Below are positions 41,347 to 49,749 of a DNA stretch of 53,526 bases, piece after piece. Below the pieces are notes generated by a model. That model saw only the letters and a program-made list of their open reading frames with translations. It did no database searches and was not told the origin of the DNA. The position numbers and the translations under genes were made by a program. Origin of the DNA: DALYJJ01 sp031969915 (GTDB taxonomy: Bacteria; Acidobacteriota; Terriglobia; Bryobacterales; Bryobacteraceae); NCBI GenBank assembly GCA_031969915.1, contig DALYJJ010000026.1, positions 1 to 53,526 of the forward strand, given 5' to 3'. How positions within the stretch are numbered: the stretch's first letter is position 1; every line of letters begins with the position of its first letter.

Positions 41347-42420
41347 CTACAGCCGGAAGAAGATGCGCCGGCGATAGAGCCAGACGCACAGCCACACCTC
41401 GAAAAGCAGCACCAGCCAGGCGGTGAGGACAAGGCCCGCCGGTTCGTTCCAGGCAATGAGCCAACCTGTGGCGATCTTGGCCGTCGAGGTCATCCACTGG
41501 TGCAGAATCTCGTGGAAGAGATAAATGAAAATCGAATTGGCGCCGACGACGAAGGCCAGCCCGAAAGGCCAGCGCCATTGCTTGAGGTCAACCATCCAGA
41601 CCGCGGCGGCCGTGGCCCAGAGCGTCAATCCGCCGCTGACCAAGGCGAAGGAGGCGGTCCAGATCTTCTTGTTGACGGGCACAAACGGGGACAGAGCCAG
41701 GCCCAGGACGACGGCCGCGACACCGGCCAGAAGCAGCGGCCGCAGCCCCTTCCTCTGCTGCAACACCGTGCCGGCCCAGACACCCAGGATCGTGTTGAAC
41801 GCCGACGAGAGGCAGTTGATGGTGGCGTACGACCCGCCCCAGTTCTTGCCGAGAATGGTCCGGTCCAGCCACCAGCCGATATTGGCGTCCCGATCCCAGG
41901 GGCCCGTCACACCGGGAGCGGAAGCGAACAGATAGATCCCTGTGTGCACGGCCAGAAGCCCGGCGCCGATGAGAATCTGAACGCGCGCCGAGTGCCGCAG
42001 GACCAGGAACGCGACGGTGTAGGTGAAGGCGATCTGAGCGAGCACGTTGATCAGATCGAGGTTCGGTTTGCCGGCTTGCACGGAGCGGGCCACCAGACCC
42101 CAGAAGATGAGCAGCGCGGCCCGCTGCAACACGTGCCGGAGGCTCTCGGACCATGGCTCACCTTTCTGCCAGCGGCGGGCGAATGAGAACGGCATCACTG
42201 CGCCGACGATGAACATGAAGAAGGGCTGGATCATGTCCCAGAAGCGCATGCCGTTCCAGGACTCATGGTCAAACTGGTAGGCGAGCGGAGCGAGGAGCGA
42301 ATCGGAGGGCAGCACGTGCAGACCAAACCCTTCCGACATCATGAGGATCATGGTGAGGCCGCGAAAAGCGTCCAGGGATTCAATGCGCTCGGGAAGAACC
42401 GGCACCGGCTCGGCAGCCAT
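41347..42420 (-). CDS. NagX-like membrane acyltransferase (HGSNAT/DUF5009 family)
   Basis: The protein has 357 residues and about 10 membrane helices. The start RIESLDAFRGLTMILMM and the later FFMFIVGAVMPFSFARRW, NTILGVWAGTVLQ and NSIFIYLFHEI are typical of heparan-alpha-glucosaminide N-acetyltransferase-like proteins (NagX/DUF5009 in bacteria). The family acetylates terminal amino sugars across the membrane or takes part in GlcNAc use. The ATG at 42420 is preceded by an extended -10 within 9 nt and no Shine-Dalgarno sequence. The adjacent PEGA protein and the two amino-sugar-type kinases suggest amino-glycan handling. Confidence 0.82.
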   Translation of the reverse strand: MAAEPVPVLPERIESLDAFRGLTMILMMSEGFGLHVLPSDSLLAPLAYQFDHESWNGMRFWDMIQPFFMFIVGAVMPFSFARRWQKGEPWSESLRHVLQRAALLIFWGLVARSVQAGKPNLDLINVLAQIAFTYTVAFLVLRHSARVQILIGAGLLAVHTGIYLFASAPGVTGPWDRDANIGWWLDRTILGKNWGGSYATINCLSSAFNTILGVWAGTVLQQRKGLRPLLLAGVAAVVLGLALSPFVPVNKKIWTASFALVSGGLTLWATAAAVWMVDLKQWRWPFGLAFVVGANSIFIYLFHEILHQWMTSTAKIATGWLIAWNEPAGLVLTAWLVLLFEVWLCVWLYRRRIFFRL

Positions 42421-42429
42421 AGGCTGTAA

Positions 42430-42438
42430 AGTGTATCA
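42430..42438 (-). promoter_or_regulatory. Extended -10 of the NagX-like gene
   Basis: On the minus strand TGA-TACACT (complement of 42430-42438) is an extended -10. The hexamer lies 9 nt before the ATG at 42420, so the predicted leader is only 2 nt. Confidence 0.4.
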
Positions 42439-42464
42439 GCGCCGGCGTGTACGCGGGGGTGGCC

Positions 42465-42662
42465 TCAGGGCCGCGGGGTCGAAGTCAGGAAGCCGCTGGC
42501 GATGGCGGACCGCAGGCGGCGGCCGAAGGAGACGGGCGGCTGCGCCTTGCACTGTTCTACGAGAGCATGGTTGTCGCTGCGCTCCGGGCAGTTCGAGCAG
42601 CGCTCACCGGAGCACTTGTACGTTTCGCAGCAGTCGGTTCGAACCATCACCACGGTGGACAT
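42465..42662 (-). CDS. Small cysteine-rich protein
   Basis: This 65-residue protein has five cysteines in a tight N-terminal cluster: DCCETYKCSGERCSNCPE (residues about 10-27), plus a later Cys near residue 39. The spacing (CC-x4-C-x4-C-x2-C) suggests a zinc or iron-sulfur site. The C-terminal part is basic (FGRRLRSAIASGFLTSTPRP). The ATG at 42662 has GGGAG 9 nt upstream, which supports translation; the opposite-strand frames here lack a similar site. No family is recognised. It precedes the NagX-like gene by 44 bp. Confidence 0.5.
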   Translation of the reverse strand: MSTVVMVRTDCCETYKCSGERCSNCPERSDNHALVEQCKAQPPVSFGRRLRSAIASGFLTSTPRP

Positions 42663-42876
42663 CGCCGAATACTCCCAGAAGTGCAACTGAGTTGCTACAA
42701 GCACCAGCTTAGCACAAGGACATCGAAAAAACATACAGAATTTTAGAGATTCGCCTGCGCGTGGCCGTTCCCCGTGTTGTGCTTCCATTTGCAGATAAGC
42801 CGGTCCGCAAAGCCGCTTCGGGTGGCGGGTTGCCGCCGGCCGGTTGAGTCAGGTGGGACCCTGGGCGCGCCTGCGA

Positions 42877-42882
42877 TAGAAT
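42877..42882 (+). promoter_or_regulatory. -10 element of the Gfo/Idh-selA unit
   Basis: TAGAAT at 42877-42882 predicts a start near 42889, and GAGGAG (42892-42897) precedes the ATG at 42902. The gap 42663-42901 otherwise holds an AT-richer patch around 42725-42750 without a gene. No clear -35 is seen. Confidence 0.35.
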
Positions 42883-42901
42883 TTTCAGCGCGAGGAGATT
42901 C

Positions 42902-44020
42902 ATGAATCGTCGCGAACTCATCCAAGGCGGCGGCGCCGCTGCCTTCTCCATTGTGAGCCCGCAAGCCGTGCGAGGCTCGCAGGCGAATTCCAAGATTTCG
43001 GTCGGCCTCATCGGCAGCGGCAACCGTGGGACCTACGACGCCACGATCGTCCACGGCGACCCGCGCGCCAAGATCACCGCCCTCTGCGACCGTTTCAACG
43101 ACCGGATCGAGGCGGCCACGGCCCGGTTGAAGCTGGAGAAGCCGGCCACATACAACGATTATGAGAAGTTGCTCGCCTCCAACGTCGACGCGGTGATCAT
43201 CGCCACGCCCCCGTTCGAACACCCGCCCATGCTCGAAGCAGCGGTCGACGCCCGGAAGCACATCTATTGCGAGAAGCCGATGGGGGTGGACGTTGAGGGC
43301 TGCAAACGCGCGATCCGCGCGGGCCGGAAGGCGGACCCGAAGAAGTGCATCTCGGTCGGATTCCAACAGCGCTACGGCCCGGTCTACATCGAGGCCTTCA
43401 ACCGGATCCGGAACGGGCGGATCGGCGAAATGGCCGCGGCCCGCGGAGCATGGATCGCCAACGATCCGTTCCAACGGCGCCCCTACGACGACCCGAAGAT
43501 CGAGAAGCTTCGAAACTGGTTTTGCTACAAAGATCTCTCCGGAGACATCATCGTCGAGCAGGATTGCCACAACTTCGACGTCCTGCACTGGTTCCTGGGC
43601 GGGCTTCCCGTGCGCGCGGTGGGCTGGGGCGGGCGCAAGGTCCGGACCACCATGGACATCCTCGATCACCTGAGCCTGACCTTCGAATGGCCCAACGGGA
43701 TCATGGTCAACTTCGAGGCCAACCAACTCACGCCTCCGGGCTTCGTCCGCATCGGCGAGGAATTCACGGGGACCAAGGGCACCATCGCCACGTCGCGGGG
43801 GAGCATGATTCACTACCAGGGCCCGCGGGAGCAGGAGCGCATCGATTCCAAGCGTGACATCACCAACGATGGCATTGAGGCCTGGCTGGGCATGATCGAA
43901 AGCGGCACGGTGGAGAACGTCGCCGAACGGAGCGCGCTCAGCACCATGATCGCCATCCTGGGCCGCACCGCCGTCTACACCGGAAAAGAACAAACTTGGA
44001 AAGGATTGTTTGGCGCCTGA
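42902..44020 (+). CDS. Gfo/Idh/MocA-family oxidoreductase with Tat-type signal
   Basis: This is a 372-residue protein. The N-terminus MNRRELIQGGGAAAFSIVSP carries a twin-arginine and a short hydrophobic stretch, indicating Tat export. The Rossmann domain starts at VGLIGSGNRGTYD (34-46), and the family EKPMG motif (Glu-Lys-Pro) lies near residue 122. The C-terminal alpha/beta domain contains GDIIVEQDCHNFDVLHW, with the typical His. Such exported enzymes handle sugars or sugar acids, or act as NAD-dependent glycosidases. The substrate is unknown. The end overlaps selA by 11 bp. Confidence 0.85.
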   Translation: MNRRELIQGGGAAAFSIVSPQAVRGSQANSKISVGLIGSGNRGTYDATIVHGDPRAKITALCDRFNDRIEAATARLKLEKPATYNDYEKLLASNVDAVIIATPPFEHPPMLEAAVDARKHIYCEKPMGVDVEGCKRAIRAGRKADPKKCISVGFQQRYGPVYIEAFNRIRNGRIGEMAAARGAWIANDPFQRRPYDDPKIEKLRNWFCYKDLSGDIIVEQDCHNFDVLHWFLGGLPVRAVGWGGRKVRTTMDILDHLSLTFEWPNGIMVNFEANQLTPPGFVRIGEEFTGTKGTIATSRGSMIHYQGPREQERIDSKRDITNDGIEAWLGMIESGTVENVAERSALSTMIAILGRTAVYTGKEQTWKGLFGA

Positions 44021-45332
44021 TCCCGCATCGCTGAGACAACTTCCTTCGGTGGAGGAGGCGGCCGGCCGCGTCGCGCTTCGCCTCCCTTCCCTGCCGCGCC
44101 GCGTTATTGTCGCCGAGGCGCGGCGCGTGATCGCCGAAGCCCGCGCGCGGATCCTTGAGGGCGGCCCCGCGGCCGGGGACCTTGACGGCGAGATCTTCGC
44201 GCGGTTGTCCGCACTGCTGGAGCCATCCCTGCGGCGCGTCATCAACGCGACCGGAGTGATTCTGCACACCAACCTGGGCCGCGCCCCGCTACCCGCCGGG
44301 CCGCCGCCGCAAGGCTACTCGAACCTGGAGTTCGACCTGGGCGCGGGCCGGCGCGGCAAGCGGGACGCGCATATCGCCGCGCTGCTCGAGCGCCTTCTCG
44401 GCGTGCCCGCCATCGCTGTCAACAACAACGCTGCCGCCGTTTGGCTCGTTCTCAACGAACTCGCCGCCGGCCGCGAGGTCGTGATCTCCCGCGGCGAACT
44501 GATCGAAATCGGAGACGGGTTCCGCATCCCGGACATCATGGCCCGTTCGGGCGCCGTGCTCCGCGAAGTGGGAACCACGAACCGCACGCGCCTGGAGGAC
44601 TACCGGGACGCGATTAGCGACCGCACCGCGCTCCTGATGCGCGTGCACCCGAGCAACTTTCACATCACCGGTTTCACGGGCCGGCCTGAGCTGGACGAAC
44701 TTGCCGCCCTTGGCCGCGAACGCGGCATCCCGCTGTATGAAGACCTCGGCAGCGGATGCCTGGCCGATCTTCGCTCCTATGGAGTGGCGGAGCCGCTCGC
44801 CTCCGCCAGCCTCAGCGCCGGAGTGGACGTCATCTCTTTCAGCGGCGACAAATTGCTCGGCGGTCCCCAGGCGGGCCTGATCGCGGGCCGTGCGGAAATC
44901 GTCAGCCGCCTCCGCCGGAACCCGATGTTCCGCGCATTACGCCTCGACAAGCTCATCCACGCCGCGCTGGAGAGCACGCTCCGGTCCTTGTGGCTGGAGC
45001 GCTTCGACGAGATCCCCGTGCTGCGGATGATCCGCGAGCCGGCGGACCGTGTGCGGGAACGCGCGGTTGCCTTTCTGGCTGCTTATCCGGCGATCCGAGG
45101 TGAAGTCGTCGCCGGCGAATCGCTGATCGGGGGAGGCGCGACTCCCGACCAGTCAATCCCCACCTGGCTCATTGCGGCCGGCGGCGACGCCGTCCAACTC
45201 GACCGCCGCCTGCGCGCCTCGTCTCCGCCCGTTGTCGCCCGGATCGACGACGGCGTCCTGTTGATCGATCTCCGAACGGTCGACCCCGGCGAGGAGCCGG
45301 CGCTCGCGGCGGCGCTGTTGTCACCAGCGTGA
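44010..45332 (+). CDS. selA: L-seryl-tRNA(Sec) selenium transferase
   Basis: The protein has 440 residues (E. coli SelA 463). It converts Ser-tRNA(Sec) to Sec-tRNA(Sec) using selenophosphate and PLP. The N-terminal SelA domain (about 5-45) is followed by INATGVILHTNLGRAPL, VVISRGELIEIGDGFRIPDIM, LMRVHPSNFHITGFTG and the PLP-binding Lys281 in SFSGDKLLGGPQAG, all typical. TTG 44010 keeps the N-terminal domain and overlaps the oxidoreductase stop. selB, selD and a tRNA-Sec gene are not in the window. The N-terminal domain argues against the SelA-like ammonia-lyase relatives. Confidence 0.92.
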   Translation: MAPDPASLRQLPSVEEAAGRVALRLPSLPRRVIVAEARRVIAEARARILEGGPAAGDLDGEIFARLSALLEPSLRRVINATGVILHTNLGRAPLPAGPPPQGYSNLEFDLGAGRRGKRDAHIAALLERLLGVPAIAVNNNAAAVWLVLNELAAGREVVISRGELIEIGDGFRIPDIMARSGAVLREVGTTNRTRLEDYRDAISDRTALLMRVHPSNFHITGFTGRPELDELAALGRERGIPLYEDLGSGCLADLRSYGVAEPLASASLSAGVDVISFSGDKLLGGPQAGLIAGRAEIVSRLRRNPMFRALRLDKLIHAALESTLRSLWLERFDEIPVLRMIREPADRVRERAVAFLAAYPAIRGEVVAGESLIGGGATPDQSIPTWLIAAGGDAVQLDRRLRASSPPVVARIDDGVLLIDLRTVDPGEEPALAAALLSPA

Positions 45333-45357
45333 AGGCGCTAGGCCAAGTTACCTTCGA

Positions 45358-47478
45358 CTAAGAACCGCCGCTGATTTTCACGCCCAAGTGATGAAACAGG
45401 AACGAGTAGATGTCCGCCGTCTGCTCCAGCATCTTCGCCGTGTTGCTCGCTCCGTGCCCGGACTTGGTGTCGATCCGGATCAGCACGGGCCGTTCGCGGC
45501 TGGCGCGCTCCTGCATCGTCGCCGCGTACTTGAACGAGTGTGCGGGGACAACGCGGTCGTCGTGGTCCGCCGTAGTTACTAACACGGCCGGATACTTGCC
45601 GCCGGGCTTGACATTATGCAAGGGCGAATAGGCGAATAGCGCTTTGAATTCCGCCGGATTGTCGCTGCTGCCGTAGTCCGCAATCCAATTCCATCCGATC
45701 GTGAACTTATGGAACCGCAGCATATCCATGACCCCTACCTGCGGGATCGCCGCCCGGAACAGTTCGGGACGCTGGTTGATGACCGCGCCCACCAGGAGCC
45801 CCCCGTTCGAGCCGCCCTGCACGGCCAACTTCTCCGGCGAGGTGTACTTGTTCGCGATCAGCCACTCCGCCGCCGCGATGAAGTCATCGAAGACGTTCTG
45901 CTTCTTCAGCTTGGTTCCCGCTTCATGCCAGGCTTCCCCGAACTCCGACCCGCCGCGCATGTTGGCCGAAGCGTAGACAAACCCCTGTTCGAGCAACGCC
46001 AGCCGCAGCGGGCTGAAACTCGGGGCAACACTGATGTTGAAGCCGCCGTAGCCGTACAACAGCGCCGGGTTGGTGCCGTCCAGCTTGAGGTCCTTCTTAT
46101 GCACCAGAAAGACCGGGATCTTGGTGCCGTCCTTGCTGGTCGCCTGCACCTGGCGGGTCACATAATTCTGCGGGTTGTATCCGGGAATGTCAGGCGCGCG
46201 AAACAGCACGCTCTTGCGATCACCCAGTACATACCGGAAAATCGTGGGCGGAAAGTTATTCGACGTAAACGTGTAGAAGACGAACCGGTCTTCCTCCCTC
46301 CCGCCGAAGCCACCCGCCGAACCGCGTTCCGGGAGCGCAATCTCATTCTCCAGTTTCCCGTCAAGACCATACACGTAAGCCCGTGTTGCGACGTTATCCA
46401 GGTAAGTGGCGAACATCTTTCCACCGGCGATGGTCACGCGTTCGAGCGGCTGCGGCTTCTCGGGCAGCACGTCCGCCCAGGTCCTGGTCATGGGGTCATA
46501 ACTGACGACTTTGCCGTTCTTGGCCCCCTTATCCGTGCGGATCAGAAACCGGCCGGCCACGTTCTTGAGCACGCCGAAACTGTCGTCGCCGATCTGCTCC
46601 ACGATGGGGGTAAACGCTGATCCCTCCTTCGTCAGATCGCGGAACGAGATGGCGTTTCCCTTCTTTCCCTTGCCGCGCTCGGAGACGTTCAGGATCGCGA
46701 AGCGCTCATCCTCCGTGGTGGTCACCCCGTGGAACCGCTGCGGATGTTCCGGCGCCGAATAGATCAACTGGTCGGCCGATTGCGGTGTGCCCACCTTGTG
46801 CAGATACACCATGTGGTTCTCATTCTTCGCCGAGAGGATCGAGCCGCCTTCGGGCGCGGGATACCGGCTGTAGAAGAACCGCTCGCCCCACCACCCGATG
46901 CCGGAGACCTTCACCCACTCCAGGCGGTCCGGCAGTTCCCGCTTCGTGGCGATCTCAAGCACCTTCAGTTCCTGCCAGTCCGAGCCGCTCTTCGATACGC
47001 CGAACACAGCGTACCGGCCATCCTTAGAGAGGGAAAACGCTCCCAGGCGCACCGTTCCGTCCGCAGACCACCGATTGGGATCGAGCAGGACCTCGGGAGT
47101 TCCGTCGAGTCCCTTCTGGACATAGAGGACGCTCTGGTTCTGAAGCCCGTCGTTCTTATAGAAGAAGAACAGTTCCCCGCGCCGGAACGGAGCGTTGTAA
47201 CGCGGGAAGTTGTACAACCGTTCCAGCCTTCTGCGCACCGCATCTCGAAATGGAATCTTCGAGAGATAGTCGAAGGTAACTTTGTTCTGGGCAGCCACCC
47301 AGGCTGCCGTCTCAGCCGATTTGTCGTCCTCCAGCCATCGATACGGATCGGGCACCGTTGCGCCGTGGTAGACGTCGACATGGTCCACCTTCCGGGTCTT
47401 CGGATACTCCGGCGCCTCCGCCGCGGCGGATGAAGCGGCAAACAAAAGCGGGATAATCAGGGCGGATCGAGCGTGCAT
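45358..47478 (-). CDS. Exported prolyl oligopeptidase (S9A)
   Basis: The protein has 706 residues and a signal peptide (MHARSALIIPLLFAASSAAAEA). The beta-propeller domain begins with VPDPYRWLEDDKS, and the hydrolase domain has Ser557 in QGGSNGGLL, Asp in ADHDDRVVPAHSFKY and His in KSGHGAS. It cleaves short peptides after proline in the periplasm. ATG 47478 is favoured over the GTG at 47484, because an extended -10 TGC-TAGAGT ends exactly 6 nt before it and there is no Shine-Dalgarno sequence. The stop is 25 bp from the convergent selA. Confidence 0.95.
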   Translation of the reverse strand: MHARSALIIPLLFAASSAAAEAPEYPKTRKVDHVDVYHGATVPDPYRWLEDDKSAETAAWVAAQNKVTFDYLSKIPFRDAVRRRLERLYNFPRYNAPFRRGELFFFYKNDGLQNQSVLYVQKGLDGTPEVLLDPNRWSADGTVRLGAFSLSKDGRYAVFGVSKSGSDWQELKVLEIATKRELPDRLEWVKVSGIGWWGERFFYSRYPAPEGGSILSAKNENHMVYLHKVGTPQSADQLIYSAPEHPQRFHGVTTTEDERFAILNVSERGKGKKGNAISFRDLTKEGSAFTPIVEQIGDDSFGVLKNVAGRFLIRTDKGAKNGKVVSYDPMTRTWADVLPEKPQPLERVTIAGGKMFATYLDNVATRAYVYGLDGKLENEIALPERGSAGGFGGREEDRFVFYTFTSNNFPPTIFRYVLGDRKSVLFRAPDIPGYNPQNYVTRQVQATSKDGTKIPVFLVHKKDLKLDGTNPALLYGYGGFNISVAPSFSPLRLALLEQGFVYASANMRGGSEFGEAWHEAGTKLKKQNVFDDFIAAAEWLIANKYTSPEKLAVQGGSNGGLLVGAVINQRPELFRAAIPQVGVMDMLRFHKFTIGWNWIADYGSSDNPAEFKALFAYSPLHNVKPGGKYPAVLVTTADHDDRVVPAHSFKYAATMQERASRERPVLIRIDTKSGHGASNTAKMLEQTADIYSFLFHHLGVKISGGS

Positions 47479-47484
47479 CCCCAC

Positions 47485-47493
47485 ACTCTAGCA
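47485..47493 (-). promoter_or_regulatory. Extended -10 of the prolyl oligopeptidase gene, leaderless
   Basis: On the minus strand TGC-TAGAGT (complement of 47485-47493) ends 6 nt before the ATG at 47478, so transcription is expected to begin at the start codon itself. The 20-bp gap to the upstream GH42 gene contains this site. Confidence 0.45.
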
Positions 47494-47498
47494 GGGGC

Positions 47499-49685
47499 TC
47501 ACTTCTTGCGCATCCGGACCCAACGGCCGGAGTATGCTTCCAGGCGGATCGGAGACCCCAACGGGAGGATCTCGCCGGTCACCGGGTCGGACGCCTCCAG
47601 ATAACGGTAAGCGGGGGTGGACAAGGACACGGCCCGCTCCTCGCCGTCGTTGATGAAGTAATAGTGATCCGCGCCCGGCGCGGACGTGCGATACACAACA
47701 GCCCCTTCGCAGGCGTACGGCAGCGTCAGCGGGCCCAGGGCATGCCGGCGGAGCCGGGCTTCCATGTCTTCGCGGCCGGGACGGAAACACGCGTGGGACG
47801 CGTCCCAGGCAAGCAGCACCGCCGATCCTTTTCCCAAGCGGTGCTCAACCGCCGCCGGTTCTCCCGACTGAAACCGTTCGAGAACGTCCGCCGTGGTCGG
47901 GCGTACTTCGGTGATGAACCCATCCAGCTTACGTCCGCCAAGGACGCGCGGTACGTTATTCGAATACTGGAGGTCCGCCAGTTCGGCCCCAAACAGACGT
48001 TCGAACGAGCTCCCCGCCGCGGTTCGGAAAATCACTCCGCGGTCGTCGTACGCGCCTCCGGGGCTATCCATCACCACGCGTCCGCCATCTTGCACGTACT
48101 TGGTCAGCATGGAGATCAGCTCTTCGGTAAGTGCGATTTGTCCGGCGAGGTAAATCACTTTGTATCTGGGCGCCAGGCCGGCTCTCAGGTCGTCCATGGT
48201 CACGTACTCCCAGGGGACGTTTCCGTTGATGAGCGCTCGTGAAACACCCACTCGCGACTGCATCGGGTAGTGCCGGAAGTGGTCGCGGTTTCTCACCGAC
48301 ATCGCCGCCCAAACAGCATCGTTCTCCCAGTGGACCAGCACGCCCACATAGGGCTCCTTGCGCGTCTGCCACAACTCGTCGCGCAGCCGCTGCGCCGCTT
48401 GGGCGATGCTTCCCGCGCGAATGGCGCGCGCGGCGGGTTTGCCGGTGCGGTCGAGCAGCGCATACTCTCCCGCCTCGATGCCAGCGCGCCGCGGATTCCA
48501 CGTCCACACTCCGCATCCTTTGAACCCGCCGGCCAGGTAACTGAGGAAGAGCTGCGTGATGGTCCCCGCACTTACTGTAAAGCCAGGCGTGGTGGAACCT
48601 TCTTCGTAATTCCACCCTTTCGACCCCGAGAGTTGCTGCGGGCCGCCCGTCGATTCCCAAGCACCGGCCCAGCCGCCCTTGAACAGGTCCGCGGCAAACG
48701 AGACCTGCATGTAGATGGGCCTTGCCACTTCGTAGCCTACTTCGCCGAAATGCCACACAAAGTGAATGGAGGGATAGAACGAACCGACCTCCTTCTGTGT
48801 CTCGGCAAGGTCCTCCATCCGGATGGCCCGGTAGGCGAAAGGCAGGAACAGGCCCATCTCCCCGCCCGTACGCGTCGGAGCGTGCGGATTCGCGGCATTC
48901 GCTTCCCGCGTCACCATGCGGACCGTCGCCGTTCGCCCGTCGGCTTTGTAGCGCAGGACATCCACCATACGCCCATACTCCCGCCCGTAGCCGCGCAAGG
49001 AGTTCTCCTCCTTCGCCAGGGCCTCCACATACTGATCCACCTGTTGCCAGGTTCGAAACGGAGCGGGCGTGATTCCCACTTCGAAGAGGTTCCACGCGTC
49101 ATTGATTTCGAGAGGCGTGGCATAGCGGCTGCGCAGCCATTTCTTGAAGGGCTCGACGTCGTGCGCACGGAAGAGCGGATCGGGCGTATGGCGGAAGCCC
49201 TCGTCTTCCGCGAGGAACGAGCGGCCGGAGCGCTTCCCGATCTGTGCGCGGAGGATCTCCTTCTGGTAGGCGAGCATCTTCGGGTCGGTCCGCAGTTTTT
49301 CGATGGGCGTGCCGCGGGGCAGCCCTAACTTGTCGAGTAACTCAGGAGTAACTCGCTCCCAGCCGGCGTCCGCGTACCAGAATGGGATCACCCCCTCCTC
49401 CAGCGCGATCTCCATGATCCGTTCCTCCGGCCACTCGGCCGAGGGCATGGTTTGCTTCAGGTTGTGGAATCCGAGTTTTTTCATGGTGCGGAACTGCTCG
49501 CGCAACTCCGCCTCAGTCATTCCTTTCCAGGGGAGGAACACCACGCCGAACGGCATCGGCCGGAGTTCGCGGAACTTCCGCTGCATCGGCGAATCGTGCA
49601 GCGAATCGTACAGGGCGCGCAGAAACTCGTCGTCCGCCCGAAGCGCCGTGCAGAGCGCCGCCAGGATCAGCACCCGTCGCATCAT
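47499..49685 (-). CDS. Exported GH42-like glycoside hydrolase (beta-galactosidase family)
   Basis: This 728-residue protein has a signal peptide (MMRRVLILAALCTALRADDE). Its layout follows GH42: an N-terminal TIM barrel with YATPLEINDAWNLFEVG, the second acid segment AWESTGGPQQLSG and GGFKGCGVWTWNPRRAGIEAGEY. Next come an A4-type trimerisation domain (LISMLTKYVQDGGRVVMD) and a small C-terminal beta domain. The acid/base position that is Asn-Glu in GH42 reads Asp-Glu here (LAEDEGF), so activity may differ. ATG 49685 fits the signal peptide and a -10 7 nt upstream; ATG 49694 and a longer frame to 49727 are alternatives. Galactoside cleavage would feed the galK operon. Confidence 0.72.
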   Translation of the reverse strand: MMRRVLILAALCTALRADDEFLRALYDSLHDSPMQRKFRELRPMPFGVVFLPWKGMTEAELREQFRTMKKLGFHNLKQTMPSAEWPEERIMEIALEEGVIPFWYADAGWERVTPELLDKLGLPRGTPIEKLRTDPKMLAYQKEILRAQIGKRSGRSFLAEDEGFRHTPDPLFRAHDVEPFKKWLRSRYATPLEINDAWNLFEVGITPAPFRTWQQVDQYVEALAKEENSLRGYGREYGRMVDVLRYKADGRTATVRMVTREANAANPHAPTRTGGEMGLFLPFAYRAIRMEDLAETQKEVGSFYPSIHFVWHFGEVGYEVARPIYMQVSFAADLFKGGWAGAWESTGGPQQLSGSKGWNYEEGSTTPGFTVSAGTITQLFLSYLAGGFKGCGVWTWNPRRAGIEAGEYALLDRTGKPAARAIRAGSIAQAAQRLRDELWQTRKEPYVGVLVHWENDAVWAAMSVRNRDHFRHYPMQSRVGVSRALINGNVPWEYVTMDDLRAGLAPRYKVIYLAGQIALTEELISMLTKYVQDGGRVVMDSPGGAYDDRGVIFRTAAGSSFERLFGAELADLQYSNNVPRVLGGRKLDGFITEVRPTTADVLERFQSGEPAAVEHRLGKGSAVLLAWDASHACFRPGREDMEARLRRHALGPLTLPYACEGAVVYRTSAPGADHYYFINDGEERAVSLSTPAYRYLEASDPVTGEILPLGSPIRLEAYSGRWVRMRKK

Positions 49686-49692
49686 GAAGCTC

Positions 49693-49698
49693 ATGATA
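49693..49698 (-). promoter_or_regulatory. -10 element of the GH42-like gene
   Basis: On the minus strand TATCAT (complement of 49693-49698), preceded by TTG, ends 7 nt before the ATG at 49685. The context closely repeats the lpxD promoter (TTG-TATCAT, 7 nt, start). Confidence 0.4.
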
Positions 49699-49749
49699 CA
49701 AAGGCGGCGTAGGCCGGAAGGGCCCATTCACCCTGGCGGCATCGCGTTC

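Noticed and set aside
42447..42746. A plus-strand 99-codon frame in the region of the Cys-rich gene
   Set aside because: It lacks a Shine-Dalgarno sequence and any motif; the opposite strand holds the Cys cluster with GGGAG upstream.
44010..45332. SelA-like D-glucosaminate-6-phosphate ammonia lyase
   Set aside because: The N-terminal SelA domain and the segments INATGVILHTNLGRAPL and GELIEIGDGFRIPDIM match true SelA better.
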